From positions 310,001 to 374,000 of the forward strand of contig CM073203.1 in NCBI GenBank assembly GCA_037042915.1: a stretch of DNA of 64,000 bases. Reading direction: 5' to 3'. The notes below the pieces were generated by a model. That model was not told where the DNA came from and made no database searches. It worked only from the letters and a program-made list of their open reading frames with translations. Of this stretch, positions 1 through 10,241 are shown in pieces. Origin of the DNA: Auricularia sp. M13 (lineage: Eukaryota; Basidiomycota; Agaricomycetes; Auriculariales; Auriculariaceae). Positions within the stretch are counted from its first letter, which is position 1, and each line of letters opens with the position of its first letter. Both the position numbers and the translations under genes were made by a program.

Positions 1-2
1 GG

Positions 3-733
3 GAGAAGGAGGCCGCGGCCGGCCCGCTCAGTGCGGGCCAGCTGGCGACGGTGAGCTCGTCTCTCCTCGTCTGTGTTGCTTGCCTGATGCGAGGCCTCTG
101 CAGGTGTGGCCGCCGCCGCCCAAGGCCGAGGCGGCGGCTGCGGCAGCATCGTCCGGCGGCAGCGACGACGCGCTCGCCACGCCCGTTGGTGAGGGTGACG
201 ACGACGACGACGGGCAGGACGGCGCGTGGTACGGCGCATACGGCCTGCCCGTGCTGAGCCCCGAAGACCACAAAGGTCAGCCCTGCCCCCCTCCCGCCTC
301 CCGCCTCTGCATCCCATCTCAGAGTTGCTGACGCGCGCGAAAATTCCATTCAGACGCAGTGGCGCCGCCGGCGCGCGCGCGGGACTCGGCGGGGTACGCC
401 GGCGGGGCGGGGCGCAGCGTGCTCGAGGCGCGCGGGTGGACGTGCCCGGTGCACGGGCCGCTGAAGAACTGCCAGATCGGCATCTGCGAGGAGGCGCGCG
501 CGGCGAAGCGCCGCTTCGCGCGCGAGCGCGGCCGCCCGCGCGACAACCTCGCGCAGTGGGCCGCCGGCGGGCCCAGGGTCGAGGTGCGCGCCGTCGGCGG
601 CGGCGAGGGCCCGTGGCGCACGGCCAACGGCAAGGGCCAGTCGAAGTCGGCGCGTTCCCATGGTGCGAGTGCGGGCGCGGGCCCGGCCGAGGGTGCGGCG
701 TGGAGGTCGAAGAGTGCTGTGCGCGTGCGCTGA
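3..733 (+). CDS. Unknown protein, C-terminal part (gene begins before the window)
   Basis: Three exons can be joined in phase: 3-50, 104-275 and 354-733, with introns of 53 and 78 nt that start GTGAGC and GTCAGC and end in CAG. The stop is TGA at 731-733. The visible part is about 199 residues, rich in Ala, Pro, Gly and Arg, with an acidic run of Asp in the middle. The last exon holds a small cysteine/histidine motif (CPVH, then CQIGIC) that could bind a metal ion, followed by a basic, low-complexity tail. I do not recognise a named family. The high GC and Arg/Ala richness fit disordered fungal nuclear proteins, but no function is claimed. The start codon lies upstream of the window. Confidence 0.6.
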
Positions 734-1926
734 TGCATTGACGCGTCGCCCGTTCGCGTCCTCGCCTGATTCCGCCTGCTTATGTGACCGCCTGCTCGAC
801 CGCCGCCTGCATTGACCTGGACCGTGACCGTGACCATGATCTTGACCTTTTGGACGACCCGCGCCACCCAACGAGACCGCTGACCGAATCGATACGAACT
901 GGAATGAAACGACCTGCATCGCGATCCCATCCCATCCATCTTCCCTCCCTGCGTCCGCTCTGTCTGCTGTCGCGCTGTCCTGGACCCCGCCAATCCGTTA
1001 GTTTCTTGACCCACCCATCCATCCATGTCTCGCAGTTACTGTAAACTTGTCGTTTTTTCTCTCTCTTTCTTGTGACTCGGAGTGAGCTTTCATGAATGAT
1101 GTCTTTCTTCTGTGTTTGTGTAGGAGCTGCGATAAGTGATAAGTAGTGTAGCCGTTTTCGTGGCAATAATCAGAGCTTTTAGTGGAGCGTTAGATGCATG
1201 TGAGGCGGGAGGCGAAGGGGACGAAGGAGTGGCGGAGTTCGAAAGCGCGTTTTGACTCGACGAGTTGCGATCGCCGATCGCCGATCGATTGCGGGGTGAC
1301 TCTTGTGCGGGACCGAGAGGGCTTCACCAAGATGCCATGGCCAGTGGGACTCGGGAGTTCGCGCTGTATGATTGCTTGATTGCTGCAGTTGCTTCAAAGT
1401 TGCTTGCACAGTTTGACGTAGACTTGGAGTCTAAGTAGCAAGTAATGGGCGTTACTTGAGTATCTTCGCCGTGACACGCTGCAGCTGGCGGGATATGTTC
1501 TCGAGCTTACACTCCACTGCGCGAGCTCTAAGGACCAGGCGTGCTGCGGTGCACATTGTGCAGAACGAGCAGTGGCGCGGGTTATCGTCTGAGTATCAGG
1601 CTGAGTCTCGCACGGCATCCTCAGCGTCGCAGAAGCTGCGATCACCGCAACATCATCTGCGGCCCTGGGGAGCCAACTCGGGCGTGGCTCGCTGACAGCC
1701 GGTAATACCACACTGGACAGGAAGTCTCATTCAGGACAACAACATGAAACCGAAACCTGAGCGCGAAAGACCTTTAATTGGCCAGACTGAGACGTCATTT
1801 TGGTTTCCAGAGCGGTTTTCAGTCGGTCTTGGGTGATACTTTACTGTAAGACGAACTCGAATTGCATAGCATTTGAAGTACAAGCCTGACGGGAGAACAT
1901 TTGAAGCCTCGGGATACATTCCATTC
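734..1926. other. Intergenic, no gene seen
   Basis: About 1.2 kb between two convergent genes. It contains short simple repeats (CATC repeats near 1010-1025, a GATCGCC repeat near 1268-1290) but no open frame with convincing codon use or splice structure. It presumably carries the 3' untranslated regions of both flanking genes. Confidence 0.5.
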
Positions 1927-3543
1927 TCAGGCGAACGCAATGTAAGACGCTCCGGCGCCGTAGAGCTGGCTGTCGCTCCAGACGTCGATGTGCCAGTTCA
2001 TGCCGGTCGGCGAGACCGAGTCGGCGCTGAGGTTCGCGCGCAGGTTGCGGTTGTTGCCCGAGTCGATGCCGTTGAGCGCGATGAGCACGGTCGGGTTGGC
2101 CGTGAACTTGCCCGCGGGGAAGGTGACGCGGCCGCCGTTGAGCGTCTCGGCGGTGGCGGACGAGTTGACGTCGTTGGTGTGGTACGTGCCGGACGCGACG
2201 CCCGCCTTGTCCGCCGGGTGCGCGATCCACGACACGCCGGCCACCTGCACCGCGGAGTCGGACCAGGAGTCGACGTGCAGCGTGAAGCCCGTGGCGGTGA
2301 CGTTCTCCACCGCCGTCGAGACGCGGTAGACCTTGTCCTTGGGCAGCGCGAGCCGGTCGAGCCACACGACCACCTTGGGCGGCGCGGCGTACGCGCGCGC
2401 GAACGTGATCGCGCGCGTCGTGCGCGGCTTCGGCGCGTTCCACGCGTGGTCCTCCTCGGTGCTGAAGTGCCCCGTCTGGATGTCGCTGTCCGCCGGCGTC
2501 GCGTACCACACGCAGCCGGCCGAGTAGATCGTGCACCCGTCCCACGACTCGATGTTCGCGCGCAGGCCGGTGGCGGTGACGTTGTCCGCACGCGCGACGA
2601 TGCGGACGTCGTTGGAGTACCCGATGTCGAGCCAGTTGAGGCCGACGGCGACTGCGGGCGGCGCGGTGAACGGCGTGGCGAACGTCACGTTCTTGGACGC
2701 GGCGGGCGCGGGCCGGTCCCACTGGCGCACCTCCATCGTGTTGAATGTGCCCGAGACGAGACGGCGCGGCGGCTCGGGCGCGCGCGGGTAGATCTGCGCG
2801 ATGAACGCCTTGTCCGCCGCGGAGAGCACGTTGTTCCAGCCGACGCTGAACCCGTTGGTCGTCAGCTGCGAGGGGATGGAGTACAGCATGATCGAAGCCG
2901 GGTCGAACGCCGAAAATTGGGTGGTGTTGCGGTCGTAGAGCTGGAATATGTTGACGTCCACGGTGCGGCGGTTCCAGCGGTTGGTGGCTGCGTAGTAGAG
3001 ATACACCATGTCCCGGTTCCATTGAATGCCACTCGCGGGCGACTGGTGCTCGTGGATGCACCCGAGCGCGTGCCCGAACTCGTGCGTGATGACGCGCGAG
3101 AACTCTTCCTCGTCCGTGTTGTCCGTCAACCAGCCGAAGTTCATCGTCTGCTCGTTCGCGGGCGCCGTGAGGCATTGCGTGCCGACGTACGACCACGACC
3201 GATCGCTGTTGTCGATGTTCACGCGGATCTCCGCGTCGCCCGTGGTGACGAAGTTGAATGTGATGTTGGCGAACTGCGTCCAGGTGTTGGCGTACTGCTG
3301 AATCTTCTGCTTGATCTTGTCGGACCCGTTCAGGATCTTGACGCGCAAGACGCGGCCGTTCGCCCACAGTGAGCCGATGGGCAGCGCGAGGGATGCAGGC
3401 GCACCGCCACCCTGGATCTGGCTTCCAGAGGTGATCTGGGCTCCGTTGAGCGGGTTCTCCAGCACCGCAAGCATGTCCCCTTGAGCCCGGCGGTCATCTG
3501 GAACGGGCATCTGCGTGCACCACTTGAACTTCGGCGTGGACAT
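1927..3543 (-). CDS. Astacin-like zinc metalloprotease with three H-type-lectin-like repeats
   Basis: A single-exon gene of 538 residues. The first ATG in frame is at 3543; upstream codons in the frame are non-ATG. Residues about 50-255 form a zincin protease domain: the zinc site reads HEFGHALGCIHE (residues 154-165), the HExxHxxGxxH signature of metzincins extended by the Glu typical of astacins (peptidase family M12A), and a Met-turn-like SIMLYS follows about 52 residues after the last zinc His. Residues about 263-350, 356-444 and 450-538 are three related beta-rich repeats, each ending in a W-x-(A/S)-x-(P/A)-like strand with an N-x-(T/S)-(A/P)-T-G motif, resembling H-type lectin domains (sugar binding). 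No clear N-terminal signal peptide is present, so location is open. A CATAAAAGG element at 3671-3680 could be its promoter. The zinc motif is certain; the lectin assignment is by pattern. Confidence 0.85.
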   Translation of the reverse strand: MSTPKFKWCTQMPVPDDRRAQGDMLAVLENPLNGAQITSGSQIQGGGAPASLALPIGSLWANGRVLRVKILNGSDKIKQKIQQYANTWTQFANITFNFVTTGDAEIRVNIDNSDRSWSYVGTQCLTAPANEQTMNFGWLTDNTDEEEFSRVITHEFGHALGCIHEHQSPASGIQWNRDMVYLYYAATNRWNRRTVDVNIFQLYDRNTTQFSAFDPASIMLYSIPSQLTTNGFSVGWNNVLSAADKAFIAQIYPRAPEPPRRLVSGTFNTMEVRQWDRPAPAASKNVTFATPFTAPPAVAVGLNWLDIGYSNDVRIVARADNVTATGLRANIESWDGCTIYSAGCVWYATPADSDIQTGHFSTEEDHAWNAPKPRTTRAITFARAYAAPPKVVVWLDRLALPKDKVYRVSTAVENVTATGFTLHVDSWSDSAVQVAGVSWIAHPADKAGVASGTYHTNDVNSSATAETLNGGRVTFPAGKFTANPTVLIALNGIDSGNNRNLRANLSADSVSPTGMNWHIDVWSDSQLYGAGASYIAFA

Positions 3544-3670
3544 GGTCAATGAGCTGCATGGCAGTGGTCAACATAGGCTCAAGAAAGACTACAGTCAAGG
3601 AAAATATACCTGCAAGTTCCAACAAGCTGAGAAAGGATGTGGAATGAGGTTTAGAGGTCGAAAAGTCTGC

Positions 3671-3680
3671 GCCTTTTATG
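3671..3680 (-). promoter_or_regulatory. TATA-like box upstream of the metalloprotease gene
   Basis: On the minus strand this reads CATAAAAGGC, about 130 nt upstream of the ATG at 3543. A second AT-rich candidate (GTATATTTTCC) lies nearer, at about 3599-3609. Which one is used cannot be told from sequence. Confidence 0.35.
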
Positions 3681-3779
3681 TGTCGAGCCCCATGTCGACA
3701 ATCCTCTAGTCCTGAGTGCAGATTGCGAGCAGGTGCACAGCAGCCCAAGATCGAACGTGGGCTCCGAGTCATGTTAACC

Positions 3780-4640
3780 ACGCACCATTCTAGAAGCAAT
3801 CCCAAGTGAGCGCATGTCGATTTGTGGACTCCATAGTTGACGCCACAGCGTCGATATTGCCGCCAGAGCCCTTCGCAACGAGAGACATCGAATCTGTTTG
3901 TGATGCGCATAGCAGTCTCTGGGCACATGCGCAGCGAGCGGGCCTCCATATAATTTCCCGGTGTGTGACCAAGGACGTGCGCACGACCGTACTACTTGTT
4001 TGTTGAGCCAGTAGAGCTGTGTGCAGCAGATCAGCTGCGTGCCGGGATGCAAGCCACGGTACACACGAGCGCATGAATATCTGCGGACCCCACAGTTCAC
4101 GCCACAGCGTTGACGTAGCAGCTCTTCGAGATGTGCGAGGAAACGTCGTTCAAACCAGGTGGTGGCATGGATAGCAGCCACGAGGCGCCTGAAGTCGCTC
4201 AGTCACCCAGCGAGCAGGTCTCCATCTGGTTTCCCAGTTCACAATTGAGGATACGTCGTCATCTGTACGTTGCCGACCCCGCAAAGCTGCGTACAGCAGA
4301 TCAGTTCAGTGTCGGGATTCAAGCCACGGTGTCCACACATCAGCGTCTGAGAAGCAGTCCCGAGGCGACACAAGAATATCTGCGGACCACATAGTGCACG
4401 CCACAGCGACGACGTAGCAGCATTCGTAACGCATGGTGCAATGTCGTCGAGCCTGTTTGTGATGCGCAGATGAGCCACTGGACACCTGGAGTTGGTCATT
4501 CGCGCAACGAGTAGGTCTGCAAACCGATCTGCGGATCCACTCGATGACTGCCCGAAGTTGCACGCATATCGACGATGCATGCTTGCGTTGCCGACCCCGC
4601 AAAGCTGTGTGCTGCAGACTTGTTAAATGCACATTCTGTG
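3780..4640. repeat. Degenerate tandem repeat, about three units of 260-300 bp
   Basis: The same sequence landmarks recur in the same order. CGCCACAGCG is found at 3841, 4100 and 4399; AAGCCACGGT at 4051 and 4321; CTGTTTGTGATGCGCA at 3894 and 4453; GACCCCGCAAAGCTG-type blocks near 4275 and 4597. Unit length is therefore about 260-300 bp, with considerable divergence between copies. Both strands carry many stops, so this is not an intact coding repeat. Confidence 0.7.
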
Positions 4641-5764
4641 GCTGCTACTCGGCTGCCCGTATCTCCCTCATACTTATCCTGATCAACGTCTTGAGCGTGG
4701 GAAGATATCGGTCTATGCAAGAGGTCAGCGCAGGTCAGCGCTCAAGTATGAAGCTGACAAGCTCACGTTGTTCGTCGGGCGGGTGCCGATATCTAGTCCA
4801 CAAGCTGGCAACGACGCTTCATACAGCAACTGGCGCCTTGAATGACCCGCGACAGTTCTACACTTCTAGGTGGACTTGCTTCGAAGTTCGAGATCGTTGG
4901 GATATCCGCCCTGTTGGCGACGCGGAGCGCGTTTGGTGCCGACGGTGAAGATTGCGTGGTAGCAATAATACTCAATTGCAGGCTGAGGTTCGAATCCAAG
5001 GCGCGGGATCGGAACTTGAAAAATGCGAACAACTCAATCCCTTACACACACGACGCAATGATCATTGGATCGAAACGCTGTACTCTGTCTCTTCTCGTGC
5101 GACTCTTGGATCTATGTGGCTGGTTCTCCCTAAGAACGTCGCCTCGCCCGCCGACGATTAGTCGGAACAACGGGCGGTGCTGTCGATGTCGCTGACTTCG
5201 CCGTTCCTGCGCTCGTCATGGTTCACAGTTGAAGCCTGCCCTACTACACGCGCTCGCGAGGAGGAACCACAGTGCTACAATACGGACCAAGCCGTGCCCA
5301 TTCTGTATCTTTCGTGGACCGCTCGTCCTCCTGGTGACAGACATGCGCAGGATGGCGCAAAACTCTGAGTGCATCATGATAAAGTGCATCGATGTATCCA
5401 GCGACATCATTGGCGTCGTAACGTTCGACAACGTGGCAATTGTCTACCAGTTCGTCTATTTGGTGCATGCCCGTCCCGACGGCTTTCTACGCGTTCTTCC
5501 TCATCGGCTTTGCTCTCAATGAAAACGGATGGACTGTCGAATAGCTGGGGTTCTCATTCCTACTATTCGCGCACTCAGGCCATTCGGGAATCCCGCTTGC
5601 AAGTGAGCGAGCAGGTGGGCACCGTTGACTTTCCAGCTGAAAAGGGCACAGGTACATTTCCGTCGTCCCTACATGACATACAATACAACCTCTCCACGGC
5701 ATCCCAGCACAAAGCGGTTGGCGCGATGTCCTGTCGGACTGCTCCTACTACGAGTTCTTTCCGT
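4641..5764. other. Intergenic, no gene seen
   Basis: About 1.1 kb downstream of the seven-helix protein gene. Only short open frames in conflicting phases; none shows recognisable domains or coherent splice sites. Confidence 0.4.
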
Positions 5765-7083
5765 TCACGGGGTTCTGCGAGGGCTTTCAGCTCCACAAGT
5801 GCCTATGCAAAATCGCTGAGCACTGACCATCGGGAGAAACTCGACGACCGTATGTGTGGGGAGTGTAGTCTCCGACTTAGTCTGAGACCAAGTCGATCCA
5901 GCCATGGTGTGCGAAGTCGTGTTACCCGCAACATAACTCGACTGGCCAGTCGCGCGGAAGCCTATAGTCCCTTTGGTGTTGTAATCGTCCTTCACTGCGA
6001 CGCCCAAGGCGACACGAATGATGATGAGTGTGGGAGCGATTACCTAGACCAGGTCCGTCAGGTTTTGTCCCCGATAGATAGACCCTTCTTCTCACCGTCG
6101 CAGACCCCAGGATAGCGGCGAACGCAAACTGTTTAGTGGAGTTGATTGCAAAGAGGGGGATGTAGATCAGCCCAGATATCGAGTAAATCGCTGCGCTCTC
6201 GATGCAGATGGCAGCGAGAGACAGGTATTCGGAGGATTGCTTGAGCCGTGCCATTTGACGCTGATGATAGAGCAGCTTTCCGGTGATCAGAAGCGTGGCC
6301 AACACGTTGAACCCGACAGATATGGACCAGAACGCAGTGCCGTAGTTGACAAAATTGGCCTGGCCGAAGCGACCATCCGGGCGCGACGACCAGTACAGTG
6401 TGCCAATGCCCGATACTGAGAGAGAGCTTTGGTCAGCGGACGAAATGAGCTGCTGGATTAGTACATACCGAGCGAGCCGACGTAGACCAGCGCCGGGAAA
6501 GCAACCGCAAGCAGGCTCTTTTGCCAAATGACAAAAGTGCGGTACAGCTAATCTCTTTCAGCGTCTTGCGTTTCTCGCAGAGCCAAGGTACGCACAATCA
6601 GGCTGTCGGCAAGAAAGATGTTGACTACGTTCGTCGTGTTCTTCGTGATCGTCAAGGCAGAGCCGCCCGTTAAAGTTGCAAAAACCCCTCTGGGAGTGGG
6701 TCAAATTTCTAATTTGATGGACTGCAACGGCGCGAGTCTCACGGGTTTACCGAGGATTCCACAAACTCGATCTCACTCCACTTGCAGGCGCAAGTGAAGT
6801 AGATAATATTGATCAGGAGCATGAGGACGGTGTACCCGAGGGTGATATAATGGCCAGTGGTCCGCGTCTGCCGCTTGAGGAGGAAGTGGATGCAGATGGC
6901 GGCCAGGATGACATACATGCCTGCCCAGAGAGAGCTTAGATATCTTCGGGACATGTGGAGGAGGCGTCTTCGCTCACCGAATGTGACGCATCCCAATATC
7001 GCAGCAGCATAGCTCTGACGGGCGATGTCCAATGCAGCCGCAGCGGCGGCGGCGGGATCTTGGTTTGCGCCACCGGAAGACAT
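5765..7083 (-). CDS. Seven-helix integral membrane protein of unknown function
   Basis: Six exons join in phase: 7083-6978, 6920-6743, 6689-6596, 6547-6469, 6415-6096 and 6043-5765, giving 351 residues. Introns are 48-57 nt with donors such as GTGAGC, GTGCGT and GTATGT. After a short N-terminus the protein has about seven hydrophobic segments, with a basic loop (LLYHQRQMARLKQ) before the sixth and a polar, Thr/Ser-rich C-terminal tail after the last. This layout matches a large, mostly uncharacterised family of membrane proteins expanded in Agaricomycetes, sometimes compared with G-protein-coupled receptors; no ligand or role is claimed. One donor choice (GTGAGA at 6742 rather than GTAAAC four codon bases upstream) is set by the need to skip an in-frame TGA. 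A strong TATA stretch sits 46 nt upstream of the ATG. Confidence 0.8.
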
Positions 7084-7128
7084 AGTCGACGAAGGAAAGG
7101 AGAGTCAATACGATCAACAGCTTCAAGA

Positions 7129-7140
7129 TATATATATATT
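7129..7140 (-). promoter_or_regulatory. TATA box of the seven-helix protein gene
   Basis: An uninterrupted TATATATATATT run 46-57 nt upstream of the start codon at 7083, well placed for a fungal core promoter. Confidence 0.55.
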
Positions 7141-7336
7141 ATCAAGGCCATGCAGCCTGAGCGGCTGTATGGAACGCCGGCTTAAGGTGCGCTTGTTTAT
7201 GGTGATGGGAAAGCAACTGGAAGCAACAGCGGGGCACGATTCGAATTTCTAAGCGGATCAACCTCACCGAAAAGGAAATTGACGAGATCCCCGGCATCCG
7301 TTTGAAAATTGTGGACAGTTGTACAGGCGGCTACTG

Positions 7337-7602
7337 TATTTCCTGCACGACAAATTCTTCTCAACAATGGCAGAGTCCAGTCCGCCGATTCGGCCCCTAT
7401 GACCCGCATCGAGCTGGGTGCAGAGGGAAAATACGAGTCATCGGATGGGGAAGGTCTCCTCCGCCTCATAGGAAGTCGCAGCCGCAGCCACTTTCGGAAC
7501 GACCTACAGGCCGGTGTAGACATCACCTCGGAGGTCGTGGTCCAGGATGGTTCGTCCTCTCCTGCCTCGAAGGCCGCAATAGCGCGATTGATGGCTGCAT
7601 GA
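7337..7602 (+). pseudogene. F-box protein relic, C-terminal fragment with frameshift
   Basis: The segment 7337-7399 reads YFLHDKFFSTMAESSPPIRPL and aligns with the region before the conserved tail of the F-box proteins at 26704-28185 and 36496-37887 (for example YDEFFVRIADKKPPVWPRL in the former). It then meets TGA. In the next frame, 7399-7602 continues with TRIELGAEGKYESSDGEGLL and ends ARLMAA-stop, matching the same two proteins to their last residue. So a frameshift near 7398 splits the homology, and nothing equivalent to the N-terminal 400 residues is found upstream. This is a truncated, decayed third family member. Confidence 0.8.
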
Positions 7603-7852
7603 GCCCTATGTGCATGATACTGTACGAGGAGGGCATTGTGCGTGGCCTTGAAGTATTCAATTGGGATTGTTGGCTTATGGATTCAGCTACTCATTTTCTT
7701 GTGAGACCTGATATGCGATAATTGGTCGTTTTGCGATGGCTTGTAACACAGTCTGCGATTCGGGACCCTGACGCGCAGATTCCGTCGGGCATTGCCGTGA
7801 CAATCGTTGGCCGCGACCACCACATCGACCGTCGGACAGCAAGCCTGCAAGG

Positions 7853-9203
7853 ATGTCGCACGGCATCGCACCGCCTGGTACGGTCTACAAGCCTGCCGAT
7901 CTCGCACGGCACCCGTGTACGCTTCTTACAACGCAGTCTGGCGAGCGCTGAACCTGAGCACAGATTTCAAGCGCACAAAGCAACGCAAGGCGCGCTGGTA
8001 CTGCTCGCTGTGCGGCAACCCGTCCGCCCACTTTGACTGCGCTGGCGCTACGAGGCATGAATTGACCCCAGTAAGCTGAGGCGAACACAGCGCTGGCGCT
8101 TGCTGACTCTGTTCGTCCAGCGCCACGTCGCCAGCCTCGCCCACGCAAAGCTGGAGTCTCCCAGCGCCTCTAAATGGGAAAGCATCAACTCATGGACCGT
8201 TGCGCCAGCCGACGATGGCTGGGGTCCTGCGCAGCCAGTGGATAATTGGAGTGCGGCACCAGTGCGCAAGGGCAAGGCTTCGGCGCCGGTACTCGACGGC
8301 TGGGGCTCAGCTCAGCCAGCCAACGACTGGGACACGGTTCAGCCGGGCGATGGATGGGGCGCCGCTCCCAACGAAGAGCTCAATGGATGGGGCGCCGCGA
8401 CTGCGAACGACGGCTGGGACGCGCAGTCGCCACCCGCACCGCGCAAGAAGCGCAAGAGCGCCACACCACTCGAGGACCTGCGCAACTCCGAGGCACACCA
8501 AGTGCTCGAGTGCCAGGACCAGCCGCGCCGCACCTGGCGTATACGCATGTGGATTAAAGAGCTTGTGCTGGCCGCTGGCGGCGAGTGGATCGACACCGAG
8601 GCAGATGTTGAACCGCCCATGCCATGGAATTGGGACGACGAGCCGCGTCCAGACCTTGCCTGGGGACTAGCACCCACGCCGGGCGCAGAGGGAGAGGAGT
8701 CCGATGAGGTCTCAGAGCGCGCCATGGCCGTGTCGGGTACGTTGCCGTTGACCATCTTAGCCGCACGCGCCGAGCTCACCGTTATGCAGCCGTACCGCCC
8801 TCCGAAGGCCACGTCACTGAAATGTCCAGCTTTTCGAACTGTACGCCGCGTCTTTACGCAAGCCACCTCCGGCGTCGCGCTAATCGCTTTCCTCCAGTCT
8901 CGCACCCACATCCATGGATAGAACGGATGGCGGAGAAGTTTGGCTGGGACGCTGCCACCATCCGCGACCGCAATAATTTCTACACTGTGCGTCATGAGCT
9001 CCCGGACCATCTGCGGGACGTGTGGCTCACCATCCCTACAGCTGCCCATGAAGGAGAAGAAAGCACGCGTGCAGCAAATGATCTACGAGCAATCGCCCAG
9101 CCGCGCGCGGAATCAGGCCAAGCTCCGCCAGCACGCTCGCCGTCAACCGCAACCGCAACCGCAGCCCCAGCGCCAGAGCCAACCTGCGCGGCGTCGCCGC
9201 TAA
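7853..9203 (+). CDS. Zinc-finger protein with WG/GW repeats
   Basis: Six exons join in phase: 7853-7877, 7937-8070, 8121-8736, 8790-8840, 8898-8986 and 9042-9203, giving 358 residues; introns are 50-59 nt with GT-AG ends. Near the N-terminus CSLCGNPSAHFDC followed by RHVASLAH suggests a zinc finger of C2H2/U1-like type. Residues about 85-155 contain repeated Gly-Trp/Trp-Gly units (DGWG, DNWS, DGWGS, NDWD, DGWGA, NGWGA, DGWD) in a disordered acidic context, then a basic PRKKRK stretch that could be a nuclear signal. A conserved-looking C-terminal block (HPHPWIERMAEKFGWD) and a Gln/Arg-rich tail complete it. GW repeats in disordered regions are the classic Argonaute-binding hook, which would suit an RNA-silencing role, but this is inference. 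ATG 7853 is chosen because it alone splices in phase with exon 2. Confidence 0.7.
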
Positions 9204-10200
9204 TCATCCCGACTCGCGCACACCGCCCAGCCAGGAAATGGCATGTTCCACACACGTGTTTATATATGCACCACACTCTGCATCACGCTGACCCCCGCAC
9301 GATTCTTGCACATCGAAGTCATATGCATGCTCATTGCTCTGTACTATACTGTAAACCTGCTTTTTAGTTGCACTTCGCAACTTGCTATATTCGTGAACGT
9401 TTGCCCACAGGTCTCGTGAGCACATTGGTTGCATATGCATTTCCTCTCATATTTCTTTGGCCCGCCCCAAGCAAGTCAAATCTCCAGACGCTGCGTCCAG
9501 GTCAACCGCTTAAATGTAAAAGATTCACGACTATGGGATCTTCCCATTTCAGGTATGCACGAGAAATTTCAGCCCAGAGCGAGTGCCAGTCTTTTCCGTT
9601 TCTTCAACTTTCTCACTTGATGAGCAACCTCAAGGTTCGGATAATCCCGTCCGCGGAATCCGGAACAACACGGAAGTAGAACTGCCAGCACAAAAAGGTA
9701 TCGAACGTGGCCTGCTTGCTACCTGCGCATCACTTCACTCAATGATCTTTTTGCTTACTTTTTTTTACTGGGATCCAGAGCAATATCAGCTCAGGCAAGG
9801 ATGAATAGCACGAGAACAGATGAACGGTTGGGTGTAGGGGTTCAGTCTGGGTTGATAGCTCGCCACAGGCTGATATAGCATTTATTAGGGCACGGTGTGC
9901 TGTGACAATGACACCCCAAGCCGTTGGTTCCTGGTGCTTCGTCGCCCATAAAATGACGTTACCACCAAAGCATGTCAGACTCGACGGCTTGACCCGCTGA
10001 CTCCACAGTCCTTTGAGCCCCGGAAGAGCTTTCTCGTCAATTTTGCAATGCTGTCGCAGAGGCATGGGCTGCCGATAGATGGCTACCAAGGAGGGGCTCG
10101 TGCCGCTCACACGGGCCTCCATGCTGCGCTCGCCAGACAGCCCACCTGGACACCAAAATTTCCTTCACATGGATTGGCTTATCAATCAATGTATCAAGGG
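9204..10200. other. Intergenic, no gene seen
   Basis: About 1 kb, less GC-rich than the genes. No coherent open frame; it should hold the 3' end of the GW-repeat gene and the promoter of the hydrolase gene. Confidence 0.5.
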
Positions 10201-10207
10201 TATAAAG
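10201..10207 (+). promoter_or_regulatory. TATA box of the epoxide-hydrolase-like gene
   Basis: TATAAAG, 41 nt upstream of the ATG at 10242. Confidence 0.6.
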
Positions 10208-10241
10208 GGCGACATGTTCGTGCGGAGTTCAGGCAACAAAG

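Noticed and set aside
1841-3372. Long frames of about 500 codons on both strands overlapping the metalloprotease
   Set aside because: They are GC-driven shadows of the real gene, rich in Arg, Ala and Val, without motifs.
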